DNA of 64,000 bases from Bradyrhizobium sediminis (GCF_018736085.1 NZ_CP076134.1:1746501-1810500); one strand, 5' to 3'; shown: positions 51,518-61,449, counted from the first letter of the stretch. Numbers and translations are program-made. The notes: generated by a model from the sequence alone, not told the origin.

Positions 51518-53404
51518 ATGGCCTTTTACTTCGTCCAGTTCCTGACCGGCCTTGCCAGCGCGGCGTCGCTGTTTCTGGTGGCGTCTGGCCTGTCGATCAT
51601 CTTTGGCGTGACGCGGATCGTCAATTTCGCCCATGGCGCGTTCTACATGCTCGGCGCCTATGTGGCGTTCACGCTGACCGAACGCTTTTCCGGCGCGCTC
51701 GGCTTCTGGGGCGGCATCGTGGTTGCCGCGCTGGTCGTGGCCGCGGTCGGCGTGCTGGTCGAGATGGTGCTGCTGCGGCGGATCTATCATGCGCCGGAAT
51801 TGTTTCAGTTGCTGGCCACCTTCGGTCTGACCCTGATGGTCGAGGATCTGGTGGTCCTGATCTGGGGGCCGAGCGATCTACTCGGCCGCCGCGCTCCCGG
51901 CTTCAAGGGCGCGGTCGATTTCTTCGGCCAAAACATTCCCTCCTATGACCTGTTCCTGATCGCGCTCAGTCCGGTCGTGCTCGGACTGTTGTGGCTGGTG
52001 TTCCAGCGCACGCGCTGGGGCATCCTGGTTCGCGCCGCGACCCAGGACCGCGACATGGTGGCAGCGCTCGGCGTCAATCAGAAATGGCTGTTCACCAGCG
52101 TGTTCGCGCTCGGGGTCTTCCTCGCCGCATTGGGCGGCGCGCTGCAGATCCCGCGCGACGCGGTGCATCACGCGCTGGATTTGCGGATCATCGTCGACGT
52201 GTTCGTGGTGGTGGTGATCGGCGGCCTCGGCAGCATCGTCGGCGCCTTTGTCGCCGCCGTGCTGGTGTCCGAGCTGAACGCGTTTGGCATTCTCATCTTC
52301 CCGAAGATTTCCATCATCCTGGTGTTCCTGGTGATGGCCGCGGTGCTGATCGTGCGGCCGTGGGGCCTGTTCGGAAAGCCGGAAGCCGCCGCGCGCCGCA
52401 CGCCGGGGCTGACCGTCAATCCCTGGCGTCCGCTGACCTCGAATGAGCGGCTGGCCGCGCTTGCCGCGCTGGCCGTGGCGGCGGCGCTGCCTTTGATCGG
52501 CGGCAACTATGCGCTCACGGTCGGATCCGAGATCGCGATCTTCGTGATCTTCGCCGCCAGCCTGCATTTCCTGATGTCGGTCGGCGGGCTCGCCTCGTTC
52601 GGCCATGCCGCGTATTTCGGGCTGGGGGCTTACGGCATCGCCTTCCTCGCCAAGATGGCGGGGCTGCCGATGATCGTCTGCCTGCTGCTTGGCCCGCTGT
52701 TGGGGTGTCTTGGCGCGGCGTTGTTCGGATTCTTCGCGGTTCAGCTCTCGGGAGTCTACTTCGCGATGCTGACGCTGGCGTTTGCGCAGATCGTCTGGTC
52801 GGTCGCATTCCAGTGGGTCGCGGTGACCGGCGGCGACAACGGCATTTTGGGAGTTTGGCCGGAGAAATGGGCGGCGGGGCCTGCGAGCTTCTACTGGCTC
52901 TCCATCGCCGTGGCAGCGGCGGCGGTGGCCGTGCTCCGCATCATCGTATTCTCGCCGTTCGGCTATGCGCTGCGGGCGACGCGCGACTCCCTGCTGCGCA
53001 GCGAGGCTGTCGGCATCGACGCCAAGCGCATCCAGTGGACCGCCTTCGTGATTGCCGGCACCGTCGCCGGCATCGCCGGCGCGCTGTTCGCCTACCTGAA
53101 GGGCAGCGTGTTTCCCGACAGCCTCGGCATTTCGCTGTCGGTCGATGCGCTGGTCATGGTGCTGCTCGGCGGGGTCGAGACCGTTTCCGGCGCGGTGATC
53201 GGCGCCATCGTCTACAAGGCGCTCTCGATCTGGCTGGTCAGCCAGACCGATTTGTCGAAACTGGTGCTGGGCGGCTTCATCGTGCTGATCGTGGTCGCCT
53301 TCCCGAAGGGTATCGTCGGCATGCTGGAGACGATCCGGCATCGCCGCCGCGCCGGGGCAGAGAAGTCCGCGATCGTCACTCCCCGGGTAGAGGCCGCCGA
53401 ATGA
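51518..53404 (+). CDS. Fused LivH-LivM branched-chain-type ABC permease
   Basis: Encodes 628 residues. Residues 1-290 are LivH-like (SGLSIIFGVTRIVNFAHGAFYMLGAYV; IGGLGSIVGAF), and 320-610 LivM-like (LMSVGGLASFGHAAYFGLGAYG; LRATRDSLLRSEAVGID; LLGGVETVSGAVIGA). Normally these are two genes. An upstream in-frame extension to 50780 is only open frame inside the binding-protein gene. The ribosome site is weak. Confidence 0.92.
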   Translation: MAFYFVQFLTGLASAASLFLVASGLSIIFGVTRIVNFAHGAFYMLGAYVAFTLTERFSGALGFWGGIVVAALVVAAVGVLVEMVLLRRIYHAPELFQLLATFGLTLMVEDLVVLIWGPSDLLGRRAPGFKGAVDFFGQNIPSYDLFLIALSPVVLGLLWLVFQRTRWGILVRAATQDRDMVAALGVNQKWLFTSVFALGVFLAALGGALQIPRDAVHHALDLRIIVDVFVVVVIGGLGSIVGAFVAAVLVSELNAFGILIFPKISIILVFLVMAAVLIVRPWGLFGKPEAAARRTPGLTVNPWRPLTSNERLAALAALAVAAALPLIGGNYALTVGSEIAIFVIFAASLHFLMSVGGLASFGHAAYFGLGAYGIAFLAKMAGLPMIVCLLLGPLLGCLGAALFGFFAVQLSGVYFAMLTLAFAQIVWSVAFQWVAVTGGDNGILGVWPEKWAAGPASFYWLSIAVAAAAVAVLRIIVFSPFGYALRATRDSLLRSEAVGIDAKRIQWTAFVIAGTVAGIAGALFAYLKGSVFPDSLGISLSVDALVMVLLGGVETVSGAVIGAIVYKALSIWLVSQTDLSKLVLGGFIVLIVVAFPKGIVGMLETIRHRRRAGAEKSAIVTPRVEAAE

Positions 53405-54192
53405 GCACCGCGCCCACACTGCTGTCGGTCGATGGCCTGAGCAAATCCTATGGCGGCGTCCACGCCGTGCGCAGCGTGTCGTTTTCACTGAGGGCCGGCG
53501 AGATCCTGGCGCTGATCGGCCCCAACGGCGCGGGCAAGAGCACCTGCTTCGACATGCTCAACGGCCAGACCACGCCCGGCGCCGGCACCATCCATCTGCT
53601 CGGCGAAGAGACCACCGGCCGGAAACCGCGCGAGATCTGGCGGCTCGGCGTCGGCCGCACCTTCCAGATCACTGCGACCTTCCCGACCATGACGGTGCGC
53701 GAAAACGTCCAGGTCGCGCTGGTGTCGTATGGCCGGCAGTTGTTCAATCTGTGGGTCTCGGCGCCGAAATTCGCGCGCGAGGAAGCCGGCCGTCTGCTGG
53801 AGCTGGTCGGCATGGGCGGCTATGCGGAGCGGCCCTGCGGCGAGCTTGCCTATGGCGACCTCAAGCGGCTGGAACTCGCCATCGCGCTTGCCAACCAGCC
53901 GAAGCTGCTGCTGATGGACGAGCCGACCGCCGGCATGGCGCCGCGCGAGCGCATCGAGCTGATGCGGCTGACCGCCAAGATCGCGCGCGAGCAATCGATC
54001 GGCGTGCTCTTCACCGAACACGACATGGACGTGGTGTTCGAGCATGCCGACCGCATCCTGGTGCTCAATCGCGGTACGCTGATCGCCGAAGGTTCGCCCG
54101 AGGAAGTTCGGCGCAATCCGCAGGTTCGCGCCGTCTATCTCGGCGAGGGCCTGGTCTATGACGCCCGCCACCGCGAGGGAGCATCGGCATGA
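53401..54192 (+). CDS. LivG-type ABC transporter ATPase
   Basis: Encodes 263 residues; start overlaps the permease stop (ATGA). Walker A GPNGAGKST, FDMLNGQTTPGAG, VGRTFQITATFPTMTV, and Walker B LLLMDEPTAGMAP with EHDMDVVF are typical of LivG. The usual LSGG signature reads LAYGDLKRLE, as in LivG relatives. Confidence 0.93.
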   Translation: MSTAPTLLSVDGLSKSYGGVHAVRSVSFSLRAGEILALIGPNGAGKSTCFDMLNGQTTPGAGTIHLLGEETTGRKPREIWRLGVGRTFQITATFPTMTVRENVQVALVSYGRQLFNLWVSAPKFAREEAGRLLELVGMGGYAERPCGELAYGDLKRLELAIALANQPKLLLMDEPTAGMAPRERIELMRLTAKIAREQSIGVLFTEHDMDVVFEHADRILVLNRGTLIAEGSPEEVRRNPQVRAVYLGEGLVYDARHREGASA

Positions 54193-54893
54193 AGCTCGCA
54201 GTCGAGGGGCTCAACAGCCACTACGGCCCCGCCCATATCCTGTTCGATATCTCGCTTGAGGTCGGCGACGGCGAGGTGGTGGCGCTGCTGGGCCGTAACG
54301 GCGCCGGCAAGTCGACCACCTTCCGCTCCATCGTCGGCCTGGTCGAGAGCCGCACCGGCCGCATCGTGTTCGAAGGCAACGACGTCTCGGATCAGCCGAC
54401 CCATGCGATCGTCAGCCGCGGGCTCGGCTACGTGCCGGAAGAGCGGCGCATCTTCACGGATCTGACGGTCGACGAGAATCTCGAAGTCGGCCGCCAGAAG
54501 GTCAGGCCGAACGCGCCGCACTGGACGCGCGAGAAACTGTTCACGCTGTTTCCGAACCTCGCCGAGATGCGCAACCGGCCGGGCGGCCGCATGAGCGGCG
54601 GCGAGCAGCAGATGCTGACCATCGCGCGCACCCTGATGGGAAATCCGTCGCTGGTGCTGCTCGACGAACCCTCGGAAGGCCTGTCGCCGAAGATCGTGGA
54701 GCAGATGGTGGACGCGATCCTGACCATGAAGAAAGCGGGCGTCAGCATCGTCGTGTCGGAGCAGAACCTGCATTTCGCGCGGCTGATCTCCGACCGCGCC
54801 TACATCATCGAGCGCGGCCGGATCTGCTTTTCCGGCACGATGGCCGAACTCGACGCGCGTCCGGACATCAGAGACACGCATCTGGCGCTATGA
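54189..54893 (+). CDS. LivF-type ABC transporter ATPase
   Basis: Encodes 234 residues; ATGA overlap with livG-like gene. Walker A GRNGAGKST, LGYVPEERRIFTDLTVDENLEVG, signature MSGGEQQML and Walker B LVLLDEPSEGLSP are present. Second ATPase of the transporter. Confidence 0.93.
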   Translation: MKLAVEGLNSHYGPAHILFDISLEVGDGEVVALLGRNGAGKSTTFRSIVGLVESRTGRIVFEGNDVSDQPTHAIVSRGLGYVPEERRIFTDLTVDENLEVGRQKVRPNAPHWTREKLFTLFPNLAEMRNRPGGRMSGGEQQMLTIARTLMGNPSLVLLDEPSEGLSPKIVEQMVDAILTMKKAGVSIVVSEQNLHFARLISDRAYIIERGRICFSGTMAELDARPDIRDTHLAL

Positions 54894-55384
54894 TGGCGAC
54901 GGCGGAAAAAAAGGGGCGGGCAACGCACATGGCCAGGAGTGTTTCGCCGAAACGCAGCGCAAGACCTTCGAAGGCACCTTACGTGCTGGAGGAGCAGGTC
55001 GGCTTCATCCTGCGCCAGGTCTGGCAGCGCCACGCCGCCATCTTCGCGAAGGAAATCGGAATAAATCTCACGCCGACGCAATGGGCGGCGCTGGCGAAAC
55101 TCACCGAGACCGGGCCCTGCTCGCAGAACCAGCTCGGCCGGCTGACGGCGATGGATGTCGCCACCATCAAGGGCGTGATCGACCGGCTGACCGCGCGCGG
55201 CCTGACCGAAACCAGCCCCGATCCCGCGGACGGCCGCCGCCTCCTGGTCAGCCTGACCCGCGCGGGCCAGCAGATGGCCGACAAGGCGATGCCGAACGCG
55301 CTGGCGATCACGAGGGAAACGCTGGCGCCGCTCGATGCCAAAGAGCGGGAGACGCTGATGGCGCTGCTCGGCAAGCTGCGGTGA
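54890..55384 (+). CDS. MarR-family transcriptional regulator
   Basis: Encodes 164 residues; ATGA overlap with the ATPase gene. After a basic N-terminal tail comes the MarR core: YVLEEQVGFILRQVWQRHAAIF, LTPTQWAALAKL, CSQNQLGRLTAMDVATIKGVIDRLTARGL, and wing DPADGRRLLVSLT. NicR, the regulator of aerobic nicotinate genes in Pseudomonas, is also of MarR type. It may bind the palindromes at 46951-47117 and 62731. Confidence 0.9.
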   Translation: MMATAEKKGRATHMARSVSPKRSARPSKAPYVLEEQVGFILRQVWQRHAAIFAKEIGINLTPTQWAALAKLTETGPCSQNQLGRLTAMDVATIKGVIDRLTARGLTETSPDPADGRRLLVSLTRAGQQMADKAMPNALAITRETLAPLDAKERETLMALLGKLR

Positions 55385-55407
55385 TCGGGAATTCGTAGGG
55401 GCCCACC

Positions 55408-55526
55408 GTCATTGCGAGGAGCGGAGCGACGAAGCAATCCAGCTTCCTTCTTGGTGCGACAATGGATTGCTTCGCGGAGCCTGTTATCGGGCGCGCATTC
55501 GCGCGACCCGTTGGCTCGCAATGACG
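55408..55526. repeat. Large dispersed palindromic repeat, copy 1
   Basis: GTCATTGCGAGGAGCG...GCGACGAAGCAATCC at one end and GGCTCGCAATGACGG at the other, with TGGATTGCTTCG inside. A second, shorter copy lies at 63588-63675. It is a Bradyrhizobium-type intergenic element. Confidence 0.8.
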
Positions 55527-55618
55527 GTCAAGCCGTCGGGTGAACACGCGACCGATCAAAGGCTCCGCGCGCAAGCCGACGCCAAGAGGCGGGCACGGCG
55601 CAAAGCGCCTTTGCCCCC

Positions 55619-55753
55619 CTATGCTTTCTGACCCTTGCTGTCCTTGTCTCGTGATTTCGCCGCGTTCTGAATGCGCTCCAGCAGCTTCAAAAGCTCTGCG
55701 GTTTCATCGTCTTTCGGCTTCGAGGGTTTGGGGAAGGGTATCACGTCAGACAT
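55619..55753 (-). CDS. Possible 44-residue protein
   Basis: ATG at 55753 follows AAGGGA; the product begins MSDVIPFPKPSKPKDDETAELLKLLERIQ and ends in lysines. The acidic/helical make-up is plausible for a small protein, but support is weak. The rest of 55527-55904 holds no clear gene. Confidence 0.35.
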   Translation of the reverse strand: MSDVIPFPKPSKPKDDETAELLKLLERIQNAAKSRDKDSKGQKA

Positions 55754-55901
55754 TGGTCGGTCCCTTACTCTACACGTCCGCGCCGTAGCTCCCTTCTCGT
55801 CCGCGATTGCCGCGTTTCTGCGACATCCGATCTTTCCTTGATCCGGAGTTCGCCACAATTTTCTCAAACTTTGCTTGGCGTTGCCCGGCGAGCTGCGCTG
55901 A

Positions 55902-56987
55902 TCAGTGCCCCACAATCTCCGGCACTTTTCCCGCCGGCGGCGTGTTGCGGCTGCGCTGGGTGCGGACGATGCCGTCGATGATGGTCATGCCGATGCCGGG
56001 GAGGTCGCCGAGCTGCACGCTTTCCAGGATGTTCTTGCCCGGCGAATGCTGCGCCTTGTCCATGATGACGAAGTCGGCCGAGCGGCCGACCTCGATCAGG
56101 CCGCAGTCCAGCGCGCGCATCCGGGCGGTGTTGCCGGTGGCAAAGCAGAATGCGATTTCGGCCGGCACCTCGCCGAGCGAGGACAGCAGCGACACCATGC
56201 GCAGGATGCCGAGCGGCTGCACGCCGGAACCGGCCGGCGCGTCGGTGCCGAGGATGATGCGGTTGAGGTCGCCCATCTCGCGCGCGGTGCGCAGCGTGAA
56301 CAGCGCCGAGCGCTCATTGCCGTTGTGCACCAGTTCGAGGCCGCGCTTGCAGCCTTCGCAGATGCAGCGGATCTGGTCGTCGGGCAGCGCGGTGTGGCCG
56401 CCATTGATATGGCCGACCACGTCGGTATCGGCTTCCAGCACCACGTCCTTGTCGATCAGGCCGGAGCCGGGGATCGACGGCCCGCCGGTGTGAATGGTGC
56501 TCTGGATGCCGTATTTGCGCGCCCATCCCACCATCTTGCGCGCGGTCGGGCCGTCCTTGACGCCGCCGAGCCCGACTTCGCCGAGTAGCTTGACGCCGGC
56601 CGCGGCCAGTTCCTTGAAGTCGTCCTCGACCATTTCGCATTCGATCACCGGCGCGCCGGCATGCACCTTCACGCCGCCCGGCCGCAGCGTCCAGAACGCG
56701 CGCTGTGCGAAGATAGCCATCGCCTTCAAGCCCACGACGTCGCGCGGCCGGCCCGGCATATGCACTTCGCCCGCCGAGATCATGGTGGTGACCCCGCCAT
56801 GGAGATAGCTGTCGATCCAGTTGGTCTGGTTCTGCCGCGGCGTCCAGTCGCCGGCGACGGGGTGGACGTGGCTGTCGATCAGCCCGGGCGCGACCGTGGT
56901 GCCCATGGCGTCGACGATCGTGGTGGCGCCCTCGGCGTCGACGTCCTTGGCTTTCCCGATCGCCGATATCTTGCCGTTCACGGCCAC
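55902..56987 (-). pseudogene. Truncated copy of the enamidase gene
   Basis: The frame (361 residues at most, from a GTG) equals residues about 42-398 of the intact enamidase at 61450-62646. The first 40 residues, promoter and ribosome site are missing; homology stops at about 56986 where the island begins. It keeps the DSHVHPVAG metal motif, but without the N-terminal strands of the amidohydrolase fold it is unlikely to work. Confidence 0.8.
55905..56986. repeat. Direct repeat, left copy (partner 61453-62534)
   Basis: Offset is exactly 5548 bp. From about 56097 to 56931 (roughly 830 bp) I saw no difference between copies, whereas the first 90 and last 55 bases differ at many positions. Confidence 0.9.
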
Positions 56988-57026
56988 GCTATATTACGCG
57001 CACAGCCTGAATCATGTTGGCAAGGG

Positions 57027-57650
57027 TCAGTAGTTGCTTCGGTAATCAGCGAGGACATCCATCGACGCTCCACAGTAACTGGTGATGTGATCGTGAGCCT
57101 TCACCAGTCCGTCGAACTCAACCCGGGTATAGGCGAACAGCTTCTTGCTGACACTGTGTGGGTACCGGAAAGAGTCGCCCTTCGGGTCTGTGTTGTGCAT
57201 GTGTTTGATAAGCTTCTCAACGTGCAAGCCCCAAGGGTCCATCTCACCAGGCAGCGCGGCCAAATCAAACTGCTGTCGCTTCAGCTCATTCCAGAGGTCC
57301 AGAAGGCTGTGCCCGTAGTCTTTGCCAGAATCTCCAGTATAGCTCGCAAACTCTTCAATTGCCCACTTCAGGTGAAGCTCGACTGAATGCCGGGCAACGT
57401 AGAACAAAGGCGCCTGAAGCAGCCCATTGTGACGCCACCGCTCTTTTAGCGCTGTTGCCATCTCCCGGAATGCCACCTCGTACGAATAGGCGAAGAACGA
57501 CAGCGTTTGATCCGACATCGAAGGGGGTTCTTCACGATGCAGGAAGCGCTCAAATTGTGTGGGGATTTCGAAATTGCCGACATCATTCAGCAGATCGAGA
57601 AATTCGCCCATCTCTAGCTTTCGTTCCACTATTTCTTCGAAGCGTTCCAA
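57027..57650 (-). CDS. Island protein of unknown function, possibly HEPN-like
   Basis: Encodes 207 residues, largely helical. FYVARHSVELHLKWAIEEFA followed by GHSLLDLWNELKRQQ resembles the helix pair of HEPN-type domains, although the RxxxxH nuclease motif is not evident. Codon use is AT-richer than in the neighbouring nicotinate genes. Its start overlaps the 3' end of the membrane-protein gene by 22 bp, so the two are probably co-expressed. Confidence 0.6.
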   Translation of the reverse strand: MERFEEIVERKLEMGEFLDLLNDVGNFEIPTQFERFLHREEPPSMSDQTLSFFAYSYEVAFREMATALKERWRHNGLLQAPLFYVARHSVELHLKWAIEEFASYTGDSGKDYGHSLLDLWNELKRQQFDLAALPGEMDPWGLHVEKLIKHMHNTDPKGDSFRYPHSVSKKLFAYTRVEFDGLVKAHDHITSYCGASMDVLADYRSNY

Positions 57651-58498
57651 ATCTCTTCTGACTTTTCAGCCTCGTGCTTCAACAGTGCATCGAAGAATTC
57701 GGCGGACTCTTTCGTATAGCCGCCCTTTTTCTCGCTATCGTCAGCTTGCTTTAGTATCTCTTTCTTGAACAGCACGACTGCTGCAAGCTCTTTGTCCGAC
57801 AACCAACCACCTTTTTCCGGCATCCATTCGTCGATTACGGCCGAGAGGCTCTTGTTCTCCAACCGGTCCATGGCCTTGAAGTCTGCGTTGGTCTTCTTCG
57901 ACCATGGGGTTATGAGATCAGAGTGGGCCATCGAAGCATCCGTTGCCGCCTGACTCTGTGTGGCGTGCATTGCGGCCACCAGCTCGGTAGTCTTGAGGGG
58001 CGCTATTCCGCGGACCACTCTCGTGAACAGAAAGAAGAAGTCCGCCTTAATCATCTTGACCCATGGCCGAATGATGACCGCCCGCTCCTCCGGCGTAACC
58101 TTCAGCTCGACCAGCTGGGCATCTATATCGTCGAGCACGACCTGCTTCTCCTTCGCAGTAGGCGTGCCAAGACGGTTGCCCCATGAGATCGTCAAATAGC
58201 TGGCTCGGGCGCTTATTGCCGCCAGCCTTCGTAGCCTGCCGATGATTTCCTCGGCCCTATCCAACGTCTCACGGAGTTCAACCTGAACCTCCCAGACCTT
58301 GAACGTCTTTATTTGCGATAGGAATAGAAAAATGCCGCACACAACAAAAGCAGTGCCTAAACCGGCCGCCGACTTCATGTTGCCTGACCAGGCTTGAAAG
58401 GCTGCAAGCAGGAGACAGCCGACGCCCACTACGAAGGCCACAAAGATGTAAATCTCTCTGAGCTTTTCCATGTTATCTGCCGCCACTGGAAGCCTCAT
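57629..58498 (-). CDS. Island membrane protein of unknown function
   Basis: Encodes 289 residues (or 280 from 58471). Two membrane segments lie near the N-terminus (IYIFVAFVVGVGCLLLAAF; AAGLGTAFVVCGIFLFLSQI), followed by a coiled-coil-like stretch (VELRETLDRAEEIIGRLRRL) and a long charged cytoplasmic part. No ribosome site decides the start. Not recognised; the set-up (membrane anchor plus soluble partner) recalls defence modules, but that is only a guess. Confidence 0.6.
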   Translation of the reverse strand: MRLPVAADNMEKLREIYIFVAFVVGVGCLLLAAFQAWSGNMKSAAGLGTAFVVCGIFLFLSQIKTFKVWEVQVELRETLDRAEEIIGRLRRLAAISARASYLTISWGNRLGTPTAKEKQVVLDDIDAQLVELKVTPEERAVIIRPWVKMIKADFFFLFTRVVRGIAPLKTTELVAAMHATQSQAATDASMAHSDLITPWSKKTNADFKAMDRLENKSLSAVIDEWMPEKGGWLSDKELAAVVLFKKEILKQADDSEKKGGYTKESAEFFDALLKHEAEKSEEIWNASKK

Positions 58499-58570
58499 AA
58501 CAAAAAGCCGAGACTCAGTTGATCCGAGAATTCCACCTAAAGGACCCGATATCCCGCCTCGGCTAACATG

Positions 58571-58837
58571 TCAGCGTTTGAGATACGTCGCAATCAACGT
58601 TGCGATAATACCGACAACGCCAATCCCTAGAGCGACCTTGCCTGACTTCCCCGAGCCCATTTGGCGCAATAACAAATAGTAGGTCGGCCACCTGCCGAAA
58701 TGTCGGACGAGTTCATCTAAAGAATACTTGTCGAGCAAACCCGCTCTCTCTTTCTCAGAGAGAAGTGCCGGTTTGTTCGTCCCATTAGGACGCAATCTTT
58801 CGTTCGCCCGTTTAGGCGTTAAGGTACTGTCGCTCAT
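58571..58837 (-). CDS. Small island protein with C-terminal membrane helix
   Basis: Encodes 88 residues (start at 58837; 58867 possible). A basic, polar N-terminal half is followed by YSLDELVRHFGRWPTYYLLLRQ and a single C-terminal membrane helix (VALGIGVVGIIATLIATYL). It is probably tail-anchored. Unknown function. Confidence 0.5.
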   Translation of the reverse strand: MSDSTLTPKRANERLRPNGTNKPALLSEKERAGLLDKYSLDELVRHFGRWPTYYLLLRQMGSGKSGKVALGIGVVGIIATLIATYLKR

Positions 58838-59542
58838 TTTGCGTACAACCTGTAGGTGGCTTTCCACCTAAACAACGCAACACACTTATCTATGTTGCAT
58901 CGGGACCGTTATCGATTCCTTAGGCTCCGAACCATGTTCGGGTGACACCCTTTCAACATGCGTTCTTTTTCCGCTTTGTCAACAAACTCGGAAAGCCCCT
59001 ATTTTATAAGGGTTTCTTAAACTACCAATACAACGGCAGACCTATATTGCCTCTGTTTACCGCCAAATGGGACTCTTGTGTTGTTAATTATCTTATAGAG
59101 ATTCGTGCGCGGCTAGTACATTTCGTAGGAAAATGCAAGATAGATTATCTGGCCCCGGTGTTCTGAACAGATTTCTGACTCGATAAGTGTAACCTCTGCC
59201 GGGGTTAAGCTGCGAAGCGGACTGGCCCCTGGATCGACAACGGCAGCTCGTTGAAAAACAGATGGTTTGGCGTCTCGTTCGTCCAACCGATTGTGTGTGC
59301 TCTGGCCCGTGCCGGCTTGCCATCGAGCCGGTGCTGAATACTTCGAGCGGCGATCCACCCGACTCCCACGGCTTGTCGGGCTCTTCACGAAAGCAGACAT
59401 CAGGCTGACGGATCGGCACGTCTGCTGAGTGCCAACAGCCGGCATCGACCACCGCAAACGCTGCGCGCAGCGAATGCTGGCATTCATCGGCCACCGTTGG
59501 TACGCTTCGCCAAATCAACGGACATGGAAGATAACGACAACT
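58838..59542. other. AT-rich stretch without recognised gene
   Basis: About 700 bases. 58860-59160 is clearly AT-rich, with runs such as TTTATAAGGG. Open frames at 59093-59518 are in shadowing frames and look like decayed coding DNA. I found no integrase, transposase ends or tRNA. Confidence 0.5.
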
Positions 59543-61300
59543 TCACTTTGGGCCTGAATCTTTTGGGAAGAGTACCGTCTGTGCGGTGTTGAAAAGTGCC
59601 AATGCTGAGTCTAGCAGCGCCTGACTTTCCTTGAGCTTTTGCGTGTAAGCTGACTGGGTGAGAAAGCTGTACACGGTTGCCACGCGATCTGGCACGGCGC
59701 TACAATAGTCATCTAAAAATTTCACCAAGCTGAAGTTCTCTAAGGACGCTTCAAGATGCTCCAGGTCAGCCAACGTTAAGATGACCAACTTTTCTACTCG
59801 CCGTCCTCCGGGAACAGGTCCGAGTAGCGCGTCAAATTCCTTCGCAAGTACTGCGCCCAAGGTTGCCACCTTGGTGTCATGCGCTATAAGCAGCGGGAAA
59901 ATCCGGCGGACTTCCTTGAAGTCGTCGCCCTGACCTTTCCAAATATCATTTGTGATAGCGCGAACGATCCTCGCGAGTTGCGAGACGCCTTTTCTTCTCT
60001 CAATCGACGACGCGGTCGTTTCGCTGTATTTGAGACGAATTTCTTCAAGAAAATCGTCGCCAAGGATGGCTCCTTCTTTCAACCATACAGACTTAGATTC
60101 TGAAACAACTAAATCCTTAACGTCATTGAGAATATTGTCGACCTCGAACTCGCCATCGGCGTCTGCGCCTTTAACGTTGCAAGCAAGACGATCGACTAAG
60201 CCCCTTGCACTGGGATAGGCGCGGCGAAGCATATCGCTAACATAATCTTCAAAAGCTAAACCAAACCGCCCGAAAACTTCATTGGCGCTTTGAGCTTGCG
60301 CTGTAATCTGGAAAAGTGATCCGATTGAAATCCGCTCGCTGAAAAAGACTGGATCGAGAACGACTGCCGTCTTATTTTCAGTAATGAGAATCGGCCGCGC
60401 GCGAATCGCGCGATACCCGGACTTGTCAAAGTCGTTCCATAGGTCTTCCGCAAGCTGTTCAGACGACTGAGATTCGTGGGCCAGAAACTTCGGAAACAGG
60501 TCACTATAGGCAGTTGCATTCCCAAAAGTCGCCGGTCGAAAAAAAATATCTTGCTCGGTGCCTATTAAGGCCTTTGTGGAAACGCCTGCGAGGCAAACGA
60601 AATATTCTTCAACGGAAAGTCCCGTAATGCGTTTGAACTCGGCCTCAAATTCCGGATACCGCTTCGGAAAATACTTAGAGAAAAAAGCCCAGCCGTGGCC
60701 GAGCGTTTCACGTGGGTACGGAGCAGGATTTGCTTCCTCGAACGCTTTCCAAAACGGCCCTGCGGCTTTCAGGCGAGCCTCGTCGATGTTGGCTTCGCCG
60801 ATGCCGTCAAGCTTGTTCCCAAATATTCTGTTGTTCCAGAGGCCACTCGCGATAAGTGCGCACCTGACGAACTTTGATTTTGTCGCTGCATTTTGAAACG
60901 TGTCGCCGTCATTCGTCAGGTTTTTGCAATGCTTCGAAATCCATCGCATCAGCTCAAGGAGCTGCCCTCGGAAGAAGAAAGTGGGTGGAATTTTCCACGC
61001 CCCGTTCTTCCAGAATTCGTTGACCTTGTTCCGCTCATCATCATTCAAGGCAAGTTGGATTGCACGCTCCTGCCGCACCCTGATATCTTCGGTTCCTGGC
61101 CCCGAAACGATCCGATTGATAAGTGCGCAACAGCAAAGGGCTTCGTCGCGACTAAGGCCCTCTAGCGATTGGACCATGCCTTTTTCGCTGACTTCGATGT
61201 CGGGGTAGATAGCCTGCGCTGTGACGAATACGCCAATTTGCGTGAGATTTACGACGGAGGGTTTCCTTGGGAGCAGGATCATTATGCAAATCCGTGGCAC
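59543..61300 (-). CDS. Large island protein with possible PD-(D/E)XK nuclease site
   Basis: Encodes up to 585 residues; the start may be 61300, 61282 or 61177 (MVQSLEGL, best ribosome site AAAAAGG). A helix GRFGLAFEDYVSDMLRRAYP (about 344-363) is followed by GEFEVDNIL (Asp388) and VVSESKS (Glu401, Lys403), a D...ExK pattern as in PD-(D/E)XK nucleases. The other parts are unrecognised and the N-terminal half is helical. It has the AT-richer codon use of the island and could be a defence nuclease. Confidence 0.6.
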   Translation of the reverse strand: MPRICIMILLPRKPSVVNLTQIGVFVTAQAIYPDIEVSEKGMVQSLEGLSRDEALCCCALINRIVSGPGTEDIRVRQERAIQLALNDDERNKVNEFWKNGAWKIPPTFFFRGQLLELMRWISKHCKNLTNDGDTFQNAATKSKFVRCALIASGLWNNRIFGNKLDGIGEANIDEARLKAAGPFWKAFEEANPAPYPRETLGHGWAFFSKYFPKRYPEFEAEFKRITGLSVEEYFVCLAGVSTKALIGTEQDIFFRPATFGNATAYSDLFPKFLAHESQSSEQLAEDLWNDFDKSGYRAIRARPILITENKTAVVLDPVFFSERISIGSLFQITAQAQSANEVFGRFGLAFEDYVSDMLRRAYPSARGLVDRLACNVKGADADGEFEVDNILNDVKDLVVSESKSVWLKEGAILGDDFLEEIRLKYSETTASSIERRKGVSQLARIVRAITNDIWKGQGDDFKEVRRIFPLLIAHDTKVATLGAVLAKEFDALLGPVPGGRRVEKLVILTLADLEHLEASLENFSLVKFLDDYCSAVPDRVATVYSFLTQSAYTQKLKESQALLDSALALFNTAQTVLFPKDSGPK

Positions 61301-61449
61301 GGCTCAAGGCTCATAGGCCGGCCCTTCCTCAAACTAATTGTAATTCCTAGCACTCGATGGTGGACGCTCTCAACCCGGCAAAAATGGCGCACATGCAATG
61401 ATCGCTAAGGTATGTCCGAAAAGTGTCAAAAGCTCACTTGGCGCGCCGC

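Noticed and set aside
50780..53404. An 874-codon open frame suggesting a very large transporter protein
   Set aside because: Its first 246 codons overlap the binding-protein gene in another frame and have no sensible protein features; the permease starts at 51518.
59093..59518. A 141-codon minus-strand protein in the island
   Set aside because: Two overlapping frames look equally poor, neither has a ribosome site, and composition suggests decayed DNA.
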